The notes: generated by a model not told the origin, from the letters alone. A DNA stretch of 64,000 nt from Pseudoflavitalea rhizosphaerae (GCF_003991355.1 NZ_RCSU01000021.1:1-64000), one strand, 5' to 3'. Positions 8,696 through 16,231 are shown, counted from the first letter of the stretch. A program made the numbers and translations.

Positions 8696-9777
8696 TGGAT
8701 GCAAAACTTTTTACCGCCCTATCTAAGTTCCCTTATATAGCTAATGGTGAATTTTTTGATTCGGTCGAACTTAAGCAGAATAAAACTTGCTTAACGAAAT
8801 GTAAACAAAGAGACTGTATTGCGGCTTTATCAACCGCAATGAATGGCGCTGAGTATATTTGCCAGCAAGGATACAACAATACTCTGATGAGATTCAAAGA
8901 ATTTAGTGTGATAATAAATGGAATGATTTTTCAAGACAATGCTTCTATTCCTAAAGGTAGATTAGCTGTTAGAGAGAAATGGATTGTTGCCAAAGAAGAT
9001 GTTACATTATTTCAACGAAAAATGACAGAGATTGAAGGGTATATTGACCAGAAGGAAGCAGAGTCAATTGAGAAAAATTTCAGTATGTTTCATGATTTTA
9101 AAACATCAATGAACATTTTTTTTAATTGCACCCAGGATATTATTCGCTCCTTGCCTGGGACAACTTTTGAAAACAAATTGGATACTAGCGATGCTGCATA
9201 TCAAACATTATATCATGCATTGGGTTTAATAACATCCCAATTGGGCATGATTGATGTTATCATCAATCCAAGAAGCATACTGTTAGGCAACAAGACAAAC
9301 GAAATAAATATTTATAAGCTTTTTGATAAAGTGCAAAAGCTATTTTACCATATCGTATTGAAAAAGAGAAACGTCTCAATAAAGCTCAGCAACATAGGAG
9401 GAGCATATATAAAAAACTCTCTCTGTTATGACTCAATCGAATTTGTACCACTAGTCCTTATTGATAATGCAATTAAGTATTCTGCACCAGACTCTACTAT
9501 TGACGTTGAGATTAGACAGTTTTATTATGGGAAATTAAAAGTTTCTGTGAAGAGTATTGGACCATTCGTAAAAGATGAAAACAAGGATAAAATTTTTGAT
9601 AAATTTTTTCGAGATGAGGGAGCAGTTGAATTTGCCAAAAGCGGGATTGGTATGGGATTATGGATAGCACAACAAGTTCTTGCTGCTCACAATAGCAAAC
9701 TCTATTATTTTAAAGACAATAATGCTGCGGGCAAAATTGGGTTAAATATTTTTGAATTTGAACTGTCGACTATTTAA
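8695..9777 (+). CDS. Cytosolic histidine kinase with Cys-rich N-terminus
   Basis: 360 residues with no membrane segment or periplasmic sensor. The H-box is FHDFKT with His133; the ATPase part has the N-box DNAIKYS near residue 258 and a G-box GIGMGLW at 317-323. The first 60 residues hold four cysteines (32, 36, 41, 56) in a C-x3-C-x4-C-x14-C pattern that could bind zinc or an iron-sulphur cluster and sense a metal, redox state or nucleic acid. It is coupled to the receiver gene by a one-base overlap. Its position inside a defence island makes an infection-sensing role plausible; Detocs is a known precedent for two-component defence, but the nucleoside phosphorylase effector of that system is absent here. 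Confidence 0.85.
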   Translation: MDAKLFTALSKFPYIANGEFFDSVELKQNKTCLTKCKQRDCIAALSTAMNGAEYICQQGYNNTLMRFKEFSVIINGMIFQDNASIPKGRLAVREKWIVAKEDVTLFQRKMTEIEGYIDQKEAESIEKNFSMFHDFKTSMNIFFNCTQDIIRSLPGTTFENKLDTSDAAYQTLYHALGLITSQLGMIDVIINPRSILLGNKTNEINIYKLFDKVQKLFYHIVLKKRNVSIKLSNIGGAYIKNSLCYDSIEFVPLVLIDNAIKYSAPDSTIDVEIRQFYYGKLKVSVKSIGPFVKDENKDKIFDKFFRDEGAVEFAKSGIGMGLWIAQQVLAAHNSKLYYFKDNNAAGKIGLNIFEFELSTI

Positions 9778-9935
9778 TCTTGTATAGATAAGAAAAACAA
9801 AAAAGAAGCTCTGTAAAATAGAATCGAAAAAAGCCGAGGGCAGCAGAATTGCCAACATTTCGATATATAGCCCAATAGGAACCTCGAACCCTACATCAAT
9901 TTGTAAATCATAGATATGCAAAACATTCATTAAAA

Positions 9936-9955
9936 AAGCAAGTTTTAACTTGCTT
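9936..9955. terminator. Perfect hairpin, terminator-like
   Basis: AAGCAAGT and ACTTGCTT pair perfectly around TTTA, with A-runs before and an A/T tail after, so it could end transcription in either direction. It lies 160 bases past the kinase gene and 24 bases before the tRNA-end-like element at 9979. Confidence 0.6.
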
Positions 9956-9978
9956 AAAAATCAATCTCCTATGAATTT

Positions 9979-10010
9979 GTAGCCCCAGTGGTTGTAGGAT
10001 CGAACCAAAT
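9979..10010 (-). repeat. tRNA-3'-end-like element, copy B (possible attachment scar)
   Basis: 32 bp matching copy A (4652-4683) at 26 positions, with the T-loop-like GGATCGAACC. As at copy A, a hairpin stands on its low-coordinate side, the same order as the hairpin and the end of the genuine tRNA-Arg gene at 15252-15365. It separates the kinase module from the retron module. Confidence 0.45.
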
Positions 10011-10085
10011 ACTTCACGATTTAAAGAAAATAGCAACATTTAAAGCCTATTCTGAATAATAATCGCAAAGAAAAAGTTCGATGTT

Positions 10086-10183
10086 TTATTCATCATCAAT
10101 CTCTGCAAGAAACTCTAATTCTGCGGGTCTATTCTTATGACCGTTAGTTTTACCTAATATTTTTTCTCTTCCAGTTTGTTTTT
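10086..10183 (-). other. Probable out-of-frame C-terminus of the reverse transcriptase
   Basis: Skipping one base in the run of five A (minus strand; T-run at 10179-10183) lets the reverse transcriptase continue in a new frame to a TAA at 10086-10088. The added protein reads GREKILGKTNGHKNRPAELE and onward, a typical-looking C-terminus, and the total length becomes 313 residues, usual for retron enzymes. In the original frame the protein stops early with a lysine/arginine-rich end. This may be a sequencing error in a homopolymer, a true mutation, or frameshifting. Confidence 0.55.
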
Positions 10184-11028
10184 CTGATATTCTTTAAATA
10201 ATTGGTATATGGTTTCTTTTCAGAGTTAGAACTCATTTCAACTATTGATTTTTCTATGATATGCTTAGGAGCATCGATTTTATTTAAAAAAACCTCGATT
10301 CCTGTGACCGACTGCTTTCCTTCATATTTGGTTTTTCTACGACTTATTTTAAAGTTATTTTTAATGACAATTTGAAGAATGTCATCTACTAAACCACCGA
10401 AATCGCTTTGTGATGAAAATGTTAGATCGTCAATATAACGCGTATAAGTTATATTGCTTTCTTTACAAATTTTCATCAATTCAGTATCAGCTTCCAAGAA
10501 AATCAAATTTGCAATAGAAGTACTTGCTGGACTGCCTTGCGGAAGTTCATTTTTTCTTGTAGTTAGCAATGTTAGCCAGTGAGAAATATGAGGAGAGTAT
10601 CCTAAATTAGAAAAAAGCTGAAACACTCTTCTCATTGAAATATTTGGGTAAAATTCTTGAAGGTCAGTTACAAAAATGTACTTATTTCCCTGATGTTTTT
10701 TTGCATTTGTAATATTACTTCTTCCTTTTACACCTCCGTGCACACAATCAGGAAGAGGAATTTTATCTAAAATATTATTCTTGATTCTTATTTGAACTTC
10801 TTTCAATAATTGTGAAGGAATACGAAAAGTCCTCGTCTTAATTGTACCATCCCAATAAGCCTTTGGCTCACCATCATTGTTTTGCTTGCTTTCTGTCCAT
10901 TCACTGTAGCTCGCATCAATAGAATCAAGCAGCTTTGTTATTTTACTCTTATTAAAGCCAAGTAAAAAGCAGAGCTTTTTAAACTCATATTTTTTATACT
11001 GATCGCTTTTAGACTGCGAAAAACTCAT
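10150..11028 (-). CDS. Retron-type reverse transcriptase
   Basis: 292 residues as read. The hallmarks of retron enzymes are all present: the NAxxH motif (NAKKH, 108-112), catalytic Asp122 in VTDLQEFY, LPQGSPAS at 162-169, the catalytic YIDD at 198-201 and the VTG motif at 241-243. Group II intron and DGR enzymes lack the NAxxH/VTG pair. It would copy part of a small structured RNA (msr-msd) into DNA linked to RNA, and in retrons this complex guards an effector. The gene overlaps the upstream Xre gene by 20 bases and is the last of a three-gene minus-strand operon. The end at 10150 is probably not the true C-terminus; see 10086-10183. The Xre partner recalls retron type VI in the Mestre classification, from memory. 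Confidence 0.9.
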   Translation of the reverse strand: MSFSQSKSDQYKKYEFKKLCFLLGFNKSKITKLLDSIDASYSEWTESKQNNDGEPKAYWDGTIKTRTFRIPSQLLKEVQIRIKNNILDKIPLPDCVHGGVKGRSNITNAKKHQGNKYIFVTDLQEFYPNISMRRVFQLFSNLGYSPHISHWLTLLTTRKNELPQGSPASTSIANLIFLEADTELMKICKESNITYTRYIDDLTFSSQSDFGGLVDDILQIVIKNNFKISRRKTKYEGKQSVTGIEVFLNKIDAPKHIIEKSIVEMSSNSEKKPYTNYLKNIRKTNWKRKNIR

Positions 11029-11299
11029 TGACTAAGGATTTAACAGAAGGGCTAACAAGTTTAAACGCTTTCCTTTTGTACGGTTGTACATCGTCCTCAG
11101 TCATCGACAAAAAAAATAAAATTGGAAGGGGTAAATTTAAGTTTTCGCTTATACTTCGTAAAGTAGCAAGATTAGGCTCCTTCAAATTACTTTCAATTTG
11201 AGAAAGATAGGTTTGAGTAATACCACAGGAAAGAGCAAATTCAATCTGAGTTTGCCCTTTCTGCTTTCTAATACTTTTTATCGTAGTTCCTAAATTCAT
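11009..11299 (-). CDS. Xre-family regulator of the retron operon
   Basis: 96 residues. A Cro/CI-type helix-turn-helix covers residues about 5-60: TIKSIRKQKGQTQIEFA then GITQTYLSQIESNLKEP, the latter being the recognition helix region. A hydrophobic stretch LPLPILFFLSM follows and a short basic tail. It overlaps the reverse transcriptase gene by 20 bases, so the two are co-translated. It may repress the operon through the 23-bp palindrome at 11702-11724, or serve as the retron's effector or antitoxin, as proposed for Xre-associated retrons. Both roles are inferences. Confidence 0.85.
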   Translation of the reverse strand: MNLGTTIKSIRKQKGQTQIEFALSCGITQTYLSQIESNLKEPNLATLRSISENLNLPLPILFFLSMTEDDVQPYKRKAFKLVSPSVKSLVNEFFAV

Positions 11300-11354
11300 T
11301 TGTAAAGAGAAAATTTAGAGAGTGATCGGATTACTGATTTGACACAAACAGACA

Positions 11355-11576
11355 TCACTTAGAGAAGAATTTTATAAGAAGTAAAATAATGTCAACAATT
11401 TCTTTCTGAATTTGTCCATTCGTTTTACCTTTTTTCCTTTTTAAGGCTTGAAGTCTGTTCAATGCTTCAGTTACGAGTTTTTCATCGCACTCCGAAAGAG
11501 AACTCTGGCTCTGGGTGATAAATACAATACTTTCAATTGCATTATCAATAATTCGATTTTGTTTTAATCTACTCAT
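11355..11576 (-). CDS. Small helical protein of the retron operon
   Basis: 73 residues with no recognised domain. The sequence is helical throughout, with a charged first half, a KRKKGKTNGQ basic turn and a hydrophobic last helix (EIVDIILLLIKFF) that could insert in a membrane. It precedes the Xre gene by 55 bases on the same strand. A small membrane-active toxin is a possible role by analogy with retron effectors such as the two-transmembrane type, but this is only a suggestion. The ATG at 11576 lies just after a strong hairpin (11601-11629). Confidence 0.6.
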   Translation of the reverse strand: MSRLKQNRIIDNAIESIVFITQSQSSLSECDEKLVTEALNRLQALKRKKGKTNGQIQKEIVDIILLLIKFFSK

Positions 11577-11600
11577 ATGAGATAGTTTTTAAAGACAACA

Positions 11601-11629
11601 CCATTATTGTCCTGCGTTCGCAATAATGG
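11601..11629 (-). ncRNA. Strong hairpin, candidate part of the retron msr-msd RNA
   Basis: CCATTATTG and CAATAATGG pair perfectly (9 bp) around an 11-base loop, 25 bases before the first gene of the operon. A second smaller hairpin, TTAGG/CCTAA with an 8-base loop, lies at 11643-11660. The octamer TCCTGCGT occurs in the loop (11610-11617) and again at 11696-11703. Retron RNAs contain such short stems upstream of the enzyme gene, but I could not identify the long msd stem or the paired a1/a2 ends, so the assignment is tentative. Confidence 0.3.
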
Positions 11630-11701
11630 ATCATATGAATAGTTAGGTGCAATGTCCTAAACGCGTAGTCAATGTTCTCATACACTCTCTTAAATTCCTG
11701 C

Positions 11702-11724
11702 GTATTAATAATAATTACTAATAC
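11702..11724. promoter_or_regulatory. 23-bp palindrome, candidate Xre operator
   Basis: Arms GTATTAATAAT and ATTACTAATAC pair at 10 of 11 positions around a single central A. Its position about 130 bases before the first gene of the retron operon and its symmetry fit a binding site for the dimeric Xre protein. Confidence 0.45.
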
Positions 11725-12384
11725 ACTAATAACAACCATAATATCGTCTTATACACCTATACCCAGTTTTATGATGAGGTAGATGAGAGGATAATTGCTG
11801 AAGTTAGTTTACCTGTTAAGGTTTGCCCTTACGGACAGTCATGGGGAACTCCATTTAAGACATCAACATCGAATCATTTATCAAAGAGCTAATCGAAAGC
11901 AAATATATAAAATATTACTGTTAGTTAATAAAATCTGCAAAAATATTTTCAACGCAATTTTAGATTAGAGCTTCAAGTCAATGCTAAATGCAGATAATAT
12001 CGCCTTTACACCCACGAGAAAAATCATGTTTGAGATCGTTATTAACAAGCTTACCAAATATTAAGCCTTCCCTAAACTAACAAAATCAACTGCGTTACAG
12101 TGGGCTTGTCTTACTCATAGTCCTGGGTGGACACAACAGCGAAGGAAGTTTTCGAGGATTTAAGGATTCTTGTGAATTTTCTAGCATTTAGAGCAATTGC
12201 AATCTTTAAAAGTTTGCGAAAAAATTTATCTATCTGTTTGAAATCAGCATATGGATTTTTCTTAATGATCTTTTTGATAACTTGTAAGAATGAAATAATT
12301 AACGTAGCGAAAAAAGAGTTACAAGATTTTTGCTGATTTAAAATTATAAAGCAGAAGACATTATTGATAAATAACAAGGACTTT

Positions 12385-13713
12385 ATGAAAAAATTACTCG
12401 ATAAATGGACAGATGAAGTTGAAAAAGAAATATGGAAAAAAGCAATTTTCGTTTTCGATAGTTCAGCAATTTTGAATTTTTATGAGTTGTCTGATTCAAA
12501 CCGAACAGATGTTTATGATAACATTTTTTCTAAATTGAAAGATAAATTATGGATTACTAACCAAACTGAATATGAATTTCTAAAAAACAAAGAAAAGGCT
12601 GCTAACAAACCACAGGAACTGTATAAAGAGATTCAAGAAAAATTCCTTTTCCCTAAAAATTTAAAGTCACTTGTCGGTCAAATTGCGGATTTAAAGTTGA
12701 AAACGAGTAAAGAATCGCGGCACCCATATTTAGATAAAAAAATATTTGATGAAGTTGATAATTCACTCGATATTCTTTGCAAATCTGTTGAGCAATTAGA
12801 AAAAAAGATAAATGATGAAATTGAACAAAGATTGGTGGATCATTCTAAATCCATAATAAACGACCAATTACTCAGCTATTTTCAAGTTACACCAGGTTAT
12901 CCTTTTCAAACTTTGATTGAAATAGCAAAAGTGGGTGAGTTTCGTTACCGTCATAAGATTCCACCTGGATATGAAGACGAGAAAAAGAAGGAAGAATTTG
13001 GAATCGCAAAATTTGGAGATCTCATCATCTGGTTGCAAACGATTCAATTAGCCCAGAAGTTGAAATGCCCCATCCTACTTGTGATTGATGATATTAAAAT
13101 AGATTGGTGTATTACGGACAAATCAGATAAAAGGAAAGTGCTTGGCCCTAGAATTGAATTAATCAAGGAGATGAAAGATGAAGGCGGAGTTGATTTTTGG
13201 GCATATAGTTCTGCTCAGTTCCTTCATAAAGCAAAGGAAATTCTGAATTTGGAAGTAGATCCAGACGCCTTGGAAAATGTGAAAGAAGTTTCAGTTGGCG
13301 AAATTGAAAAAATCGAACTGGCAGTCTTTAATTGGGCAAAAAAACGCTTCAAGTCAGATGATACTTTTTGGGGTAAAGATTTTCATGCTAAGGATACAGG
13401 AGCAGATATAATACAAACTGTCGATGGAGTTTCATTTGCACTTTATATTAAAACCATTCAAACTTGGTTTCTAATAAAAGACGTAGAAGCGGCTTTTAAT
13501 GAGTTGGTTAACTTGCGGGATTCTCGAACATTTATTTTTGAAGATAATTATATCGTGTGGGTTGCCGAGGATAGGGCTACAGCGCATTCACTGAAATCAC
13601 TTGGAATTGATAAAGCTCATGGCTTTATTTCTTATGTTGGTTACGTTAATTTTAGTGGCGAATTCATTGAAGTATCTACTTTTAATCCCAAACCTGAGTT
13701 TTGGGATCACTAG
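12385..13713 (+). CDS. PIN-like domain protein (DUF4935-like)
   Basis: 442 residues from the ATG at 12385, which follows AAGGA at a normal distance; an in-frame TTG at 12364 is an alternative start. The N-terminal part is of the PIN-like kind: FVFDSSAILNFYE with Asp25 as first metal ligand, a conserved E in TEYEFLKNKEK, and ILLVIDDIKIDW with two aspartates closing the site. PIN domains are metal-dependent RNases. A charged helical insert separates these blocks. The C-terminal 150 residues form another alpha/beta domain, with GADIIQTVDG and a paired strand region, which might be a degenerate nuclease or sensing domain. It stands alone and converges with the nuclease gene at 13787. Likely an RNase effector of a defence or abortive-infection system. 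Confidence 0.75.
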   Translation: MKKLLDKWTDEVEKEIWKKAIFVFDSSAILNFYELSDSNRTDVYDNIFSKLKDKLWITNQTEYEFLKNKEKAANKPQELYKEIQEKFLFPKNLKSLVGQIADLKLKTSKESRHPYLDKKIFDEVDNSLDILCKSVEQLEKKINDEIEQRLVDHSKSIINDQLLSYFQVTPGYPFQTLIEIAKVGEFRYRHKIPPGYEDEKKKEEFGIAKFGDLIIWLQTIQLAQKLKCPILLVIDDIKIDWCITDKSDKRKVLGPRIELIKEMKDEGGVDFWAYSSAQFLHKAKEILNLEVDPDALENVKEVSVGEIEKIELAVFNWAKKRFKSDDTFWGKDFHAKDTGADIIQTVDGVSFALYIKTIQTWFLIKDVEAAFNELVNLRDSRTFIFEDNYIVWVAEDRATAHSLKSLGIDKAHGFISYVGYVNFSGEFIEVSTFNPKPEFWDH

Positions 13714-13786
13714 CATTTCTTCCTAGATAATTCGATGTGTTTTCAAATGCTAATTACAAAAGAATCGATTCCAACTTAGCATAACA

Positions 13787-14704
13787 TCAGATACCAGAAA
13801 TACGGTAATAAATTTCTCCTGTGTCGGATGCATGCCTTCTTTTGATGAAAATCATTTCGTTTAATCTGATTCTCCCATCGAAAACCATCATTAAATCTTG
13901 CCCATCCATAAGGATCATAGATTTTACAATTGAACTGCCAGTTTCTGTACATTCTGAAGAATAACCATCTAGTGAAATAAATAATCCTAATGTGTTTTTG
14001 AGCTTCCCTGATATTTTTCCACCAAACTTATACAGATCACCTGCATTGATTTGAGTCTTCTGCCATTTAGCTTCAAGTATATAGTCATCGTTATCAAATG
14101 TAAAAGAACCATCAATTTGTTCACCTCTTATTCTAAATGCAGCTTTTGGAAGCATATCGAAGAGATGAAAAAGTTCATTTAGTAATTTTTCTAAACTAAA
14201 CCCTCTATTTTGTGCATCTGTGGATATAGCAAGTTGTAAAAACTGCTTTTTCAGTTCGCCCAATTTTTCAGCAAACGATATTGATTGCTTTACTTTTTCA
14301 ATATTTTCAACGCGCTTTTCGGCCGCTTTATTAAGGTCATTTATATTATCTAAGTAGCCTTTAGTTTGTACTCTGAGTTTTGCAACTGATTCTTTTGCAC
14401 GCTTTGTTAGATCTCCTTTTTCATCCCAGTATTTTAAATGGCTAAAATCATCAATGTTTGAAGACTCCTGAAGTAATCTAAGTAAATCATTAAGGTAAAT
14501 ATCCTGCCTTGCAGCCATTCTATCTATTAATTGAGAAACACTTTCATATTTTGTGTTTTCTTGCCAATCAATTGTTGAAATAATATATGGGTTTCCCATT
14601 GTTAATTCTATGAATTGACGTAGTTCCTTTTTTTTCCAATAAACATTTGCCAAAGCGTCTTTTAGTGCTATTAATGCTTGAGAAGATATTTTCTGATATT
14701 TCAT
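13787..14704 (-). CDS. PD-(D/E)XK nuclease with helical N-terminal domain
   Basis: 305 residues. Residues about 5-85 are a compact helical domain (ALKDALANVYWKKKELRQFI and a LIDRMAARQ helix) whose hydrophobic pattern resembles effector-associated domains (EAD1-like), death-fold-like adaptors used in bacterial conflict systems; the resemblance is by eye. A coiled-coil-like linker follows (about 105-160). The C-terminal nuclease core has EQIDGSF with Asp198 and YILEAKWQ with Glu211 and Lys213, the D...E-x-K signature of restriction-type enzymes. It is transcribed toward the PIN-like gene and has no operon partner in view. If the adaptor reading is right, a partner elsewhere would carry a matching domain. 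Confidence 0.75.
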   Translation of the reverse strand: MKYQKISSQALIALKDALANVYWKKKELRQFIELTMGNPYIISTIDWQENTKYESVSQLIDRMAARQDIYLNDLLRLLQESSNIDDFSHLKYWDEKGDLTKRAKESVAKLRVQTKGYLDNINDLNKAAEKRVENIEKVKQSISFAEKLGELKKQFLQLAISTDAQNRGFSLEKLLNELFHLFDMLPKAAFRIRGEQIDGSFTFDNDDYILEAKWQKTQINAGDLYKFGGKISGKLKNTLGLFISLDGYSSECTETGSSIVKSMILMDGQDLMMVFDGRIRLNEMIFIKRRHASDTGEIYYRISGI

Positions 14705-15186
14705 ATTGCAAGTTTGCTTAAGAGAGAACTCAATCTTATGAATTATGAAATTAGAGCAGATCCTCTGATTTGACTTTAATTATCTTAATTGGCCCCCTAT
14801 CAAGAAGTAAGTAAACTTAAGAGTATAGTACGTTATTATGCTAATATTTATTCCCATTGTAATATCTGTAAACAAAGGATAAGCAATATCATGCAGCTTT
14901 AAGTAAGAGTTTATTTCTCTCTTTTAAATTCAGTTCATCAATAGTATTGAATATACCCCTTTCACTACTCTAACGGTCTATTCAGTTTTTCCGTTTCTTT
15001 ATGTTGCTGACTAACTGCGGCCGTTCTCATTTTCGACCGCGAACGTTTAAAACTACACAATTTACCTCTATGAAATTATGCTCAAATTCATGCCCATACT
15101 ATCTTCTATGAAGTATGCTAAAAAGGAGTTGCATCAATAATTGATTCCAAAAGGCATACTCTATAATAAGAAAAATGGGCAAACGC

Positions 15187-15278
15187 GAACCACAAAAATC
15201 AATTCGCTATTTTTCTTAATCGCAGGCCAGCAGCGGGATTCAGGGAAAAAAAAAGGGATCTCAGCTTTGAATTTCAGC
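15187..15278 (+). repeat. Right copy of the ~93-bp island-flanking repeat
   Basis: Collinear with 2529-2621 through three conserved blocks (see that entry). It ends inside the hairpin that follows the tRNA gene, so the two copies probably derive from sequence downstream of a tRNA. Confidence 0.65.
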
Positions 15279-15290
15279 TAAAATCCCTTT
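15252..15290 (-). terminator. Terminator of tRNA-Arg
   Basis: AAAGGGAT and ATCCCTTT form the outer stem, with an inner AGCT/AGCT pair. Read on the minus strand, it starts 4 bases after the tRNA and is followed by a T-run, a standard intrinsic terminator. Confidence 0.8.
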
Positions 15291-15293
15291 GGG

Positions 15294-15365
15294 TAGTCCT
15301 GACAGGAATCGAACCTGTATCAAAAGTTTAGGAAACTTCTATTCTATCCATTGAACTACAGGACC
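15294..15365 (-). tRNA. tRNA-Arg(CCU)
   Basis: On the minus strand a 72-nt cloverleaf: acceptor GGTCCTG paired with CAGGACT (one G-U), discriminator A, a D-arm with GTTCAATGG, an anticodon stem GAAGT/ACTTT around TTCCTAA giving anticodon CCT, and T-arm ACAGG-TTCGATT-CCTGT. The CCA end is not encoded. A TACATTTG on the minus strand (15407-15414) is a suitable -7 promoter element. The 3' end faces the accessory island, the usual target side for tRNA-directed integrases. Confidence 0.95.
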
Positions 15366-15554
15366 AAAACTTCCCCGGAAAACCTTTCTCTCCGGATCAA
15401 TTTCCGCAAATGTAATGTTTTCTACTATTCGCTCCTACCATATCTTACACTCTTTCAGAATCTTCTGTAAAAAATCCGGTCTAACCTCCTGAAAATCCCC
15501 GTCAAACCTATGTTTCTTTGGCCTATCTTTGGCCCCATTTATCAAGCATAGATT

Positions 15555-16208
15555 ATGAAGTTTTATTCCTGGATTATCCGTTATCGATTGTACGTCGGAA
15601 TTATTCTGATTCTCGGAGGCGTGGCCGCCAATATGTACTCTGGCTTTTGGCCCGCATTCCCATTATATTTCATTGGATTGATCCTCCTCCTCAGCCATTT
15701 CCTGATCGGACCGCTCAGGCTGGTACAGGAATACATGGAAGCTGGTGATATCGAAGGCGCACAGCGCGTAGTGAACTCCGTGAAATTTCCCGGACTCCTC
15801 ATCAAACCTGTCCGCTCCGCCTACTTTACCATAAAAGGACAGCTCGAAATGGCCAACCAGAATTTCGATGCCGCCGAAGCCAGCATGAAAAAAGGCATGT
15901 CGCTCACCACCAAAATGACTGCCGACATGAAAGGAGCCAACTTCCTCCAGATGGGAATGATCTCCCTCCAGAAAGGCGAATTCAAACAAGGTGAAAAATA
16001 TATCCGCGAAGCGCTCCGCGCCGGTATCAACGATAAAGAATCAGAAGCCGTTGCTTACCTCCAGATGTGCAATATCATGATGAACAAACGCGAGTTCCGC
16101 GCTGCCAAAGATTACTTCCGCAAAACAAAAGCGTTGAAACCTACCAACCCGGAAGTTGTTGGGCAGATCAAAGAAATCGAAAAATATATCGCCAGGATCC
16201 CGGGATAA
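15555..16208 (+). CDS. TPR-repeat membrane protein
   Basis: 217 residues. Two hydrophobic segments (about 13-29 and 32-52) anchor the N-terminus in the membrane; after them the chain holds about four tetratricopeptide-like helix pairs, such as GQLEMANQNFDAAEASMKKG and GMISLQKGEFKQGEKYIREA. TPR units bind protein partners, so this is likely a scaffold or assembly factor of unknown target. A TATCTTTG promoter element lies at 15524-15531. A strong terminator follows at 16232. Confidence 0.85.
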   Translation: MKFYSWIIRYRLYVGIILILGGVAANMYSGFWPAFPLYFIGLILLLSHFLIGPLRLVQEYMEAGDIEGAQRVVNSVKFPGLLIKPVRSAYFTIKGQLEMANQNFDAAEASMKKGMSLTTKMTADMKGANFLQMGMISLQKGEFKQGEKYIREALRAGINDKESEAVAYLQMCNIMMNKREFRAAKDYFRKTKALKPTNPEVVGQIKEIEKYIARIPG

Positions 16209-16231
16209 GTCCCCATCCAAAAGCACTATTA

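Larger units (their letters stand above)
11577..12384. other. Intergenic region upstream of the retron operon
   Basis: About 800 AT-rich bases between the minus-strand retron operon and the plus-strand PIN-like gene. It holds two hairpins and a 23-bp palindrome next to the operon (listed separately), and is where the retron's non-coding RNA would be expected. Short opposing frames at 12111-12377 show no protein features and are not called. Confidence 0.45.
14705..15293. other. Intergenic stretch at the tRNA end of the island
   Basis: No gene supported. It is AT-rich and contains the right copy of the ~93-bp repeat (15187-15278) and the tRNA terminator (15252-15290). No integrase gene or remnant could be recognised here, although this is where one would be expected. 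Confidence 0.5.

Noticed and set aside
7943-9777. Detocs defence system
   Set aside because: The phosphorylase-type effector is absent and the receiver protein has a membrane anchor instead; only the general logic is similar.
4652-10010. Two functional tRNA genes at the GTAGCCCC elements
   Set aside because: The distance between the acceptor-like and T-loop-like parts is wrong and no anticodon or D-arm can be built.
10150-11028. Group II intron or diversity-generating reverse transcriptase
   Set aside because: NAxxH and VTG motifs are retron-specific, and there is no maturase domain, template repeat or target gene.
12111-12377. Two short opposing frames before the PIN-like gene
   Set aside because: Low-complexity AT-rich sequence, no start context and no recognisable protein pattern.
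14705-15293. Integrase gene at the tRNA end of the island
   Set aside because: No frame with the tyrosine-recombinase R...HxxR...Y pattern was found here or elsewhere in the window.
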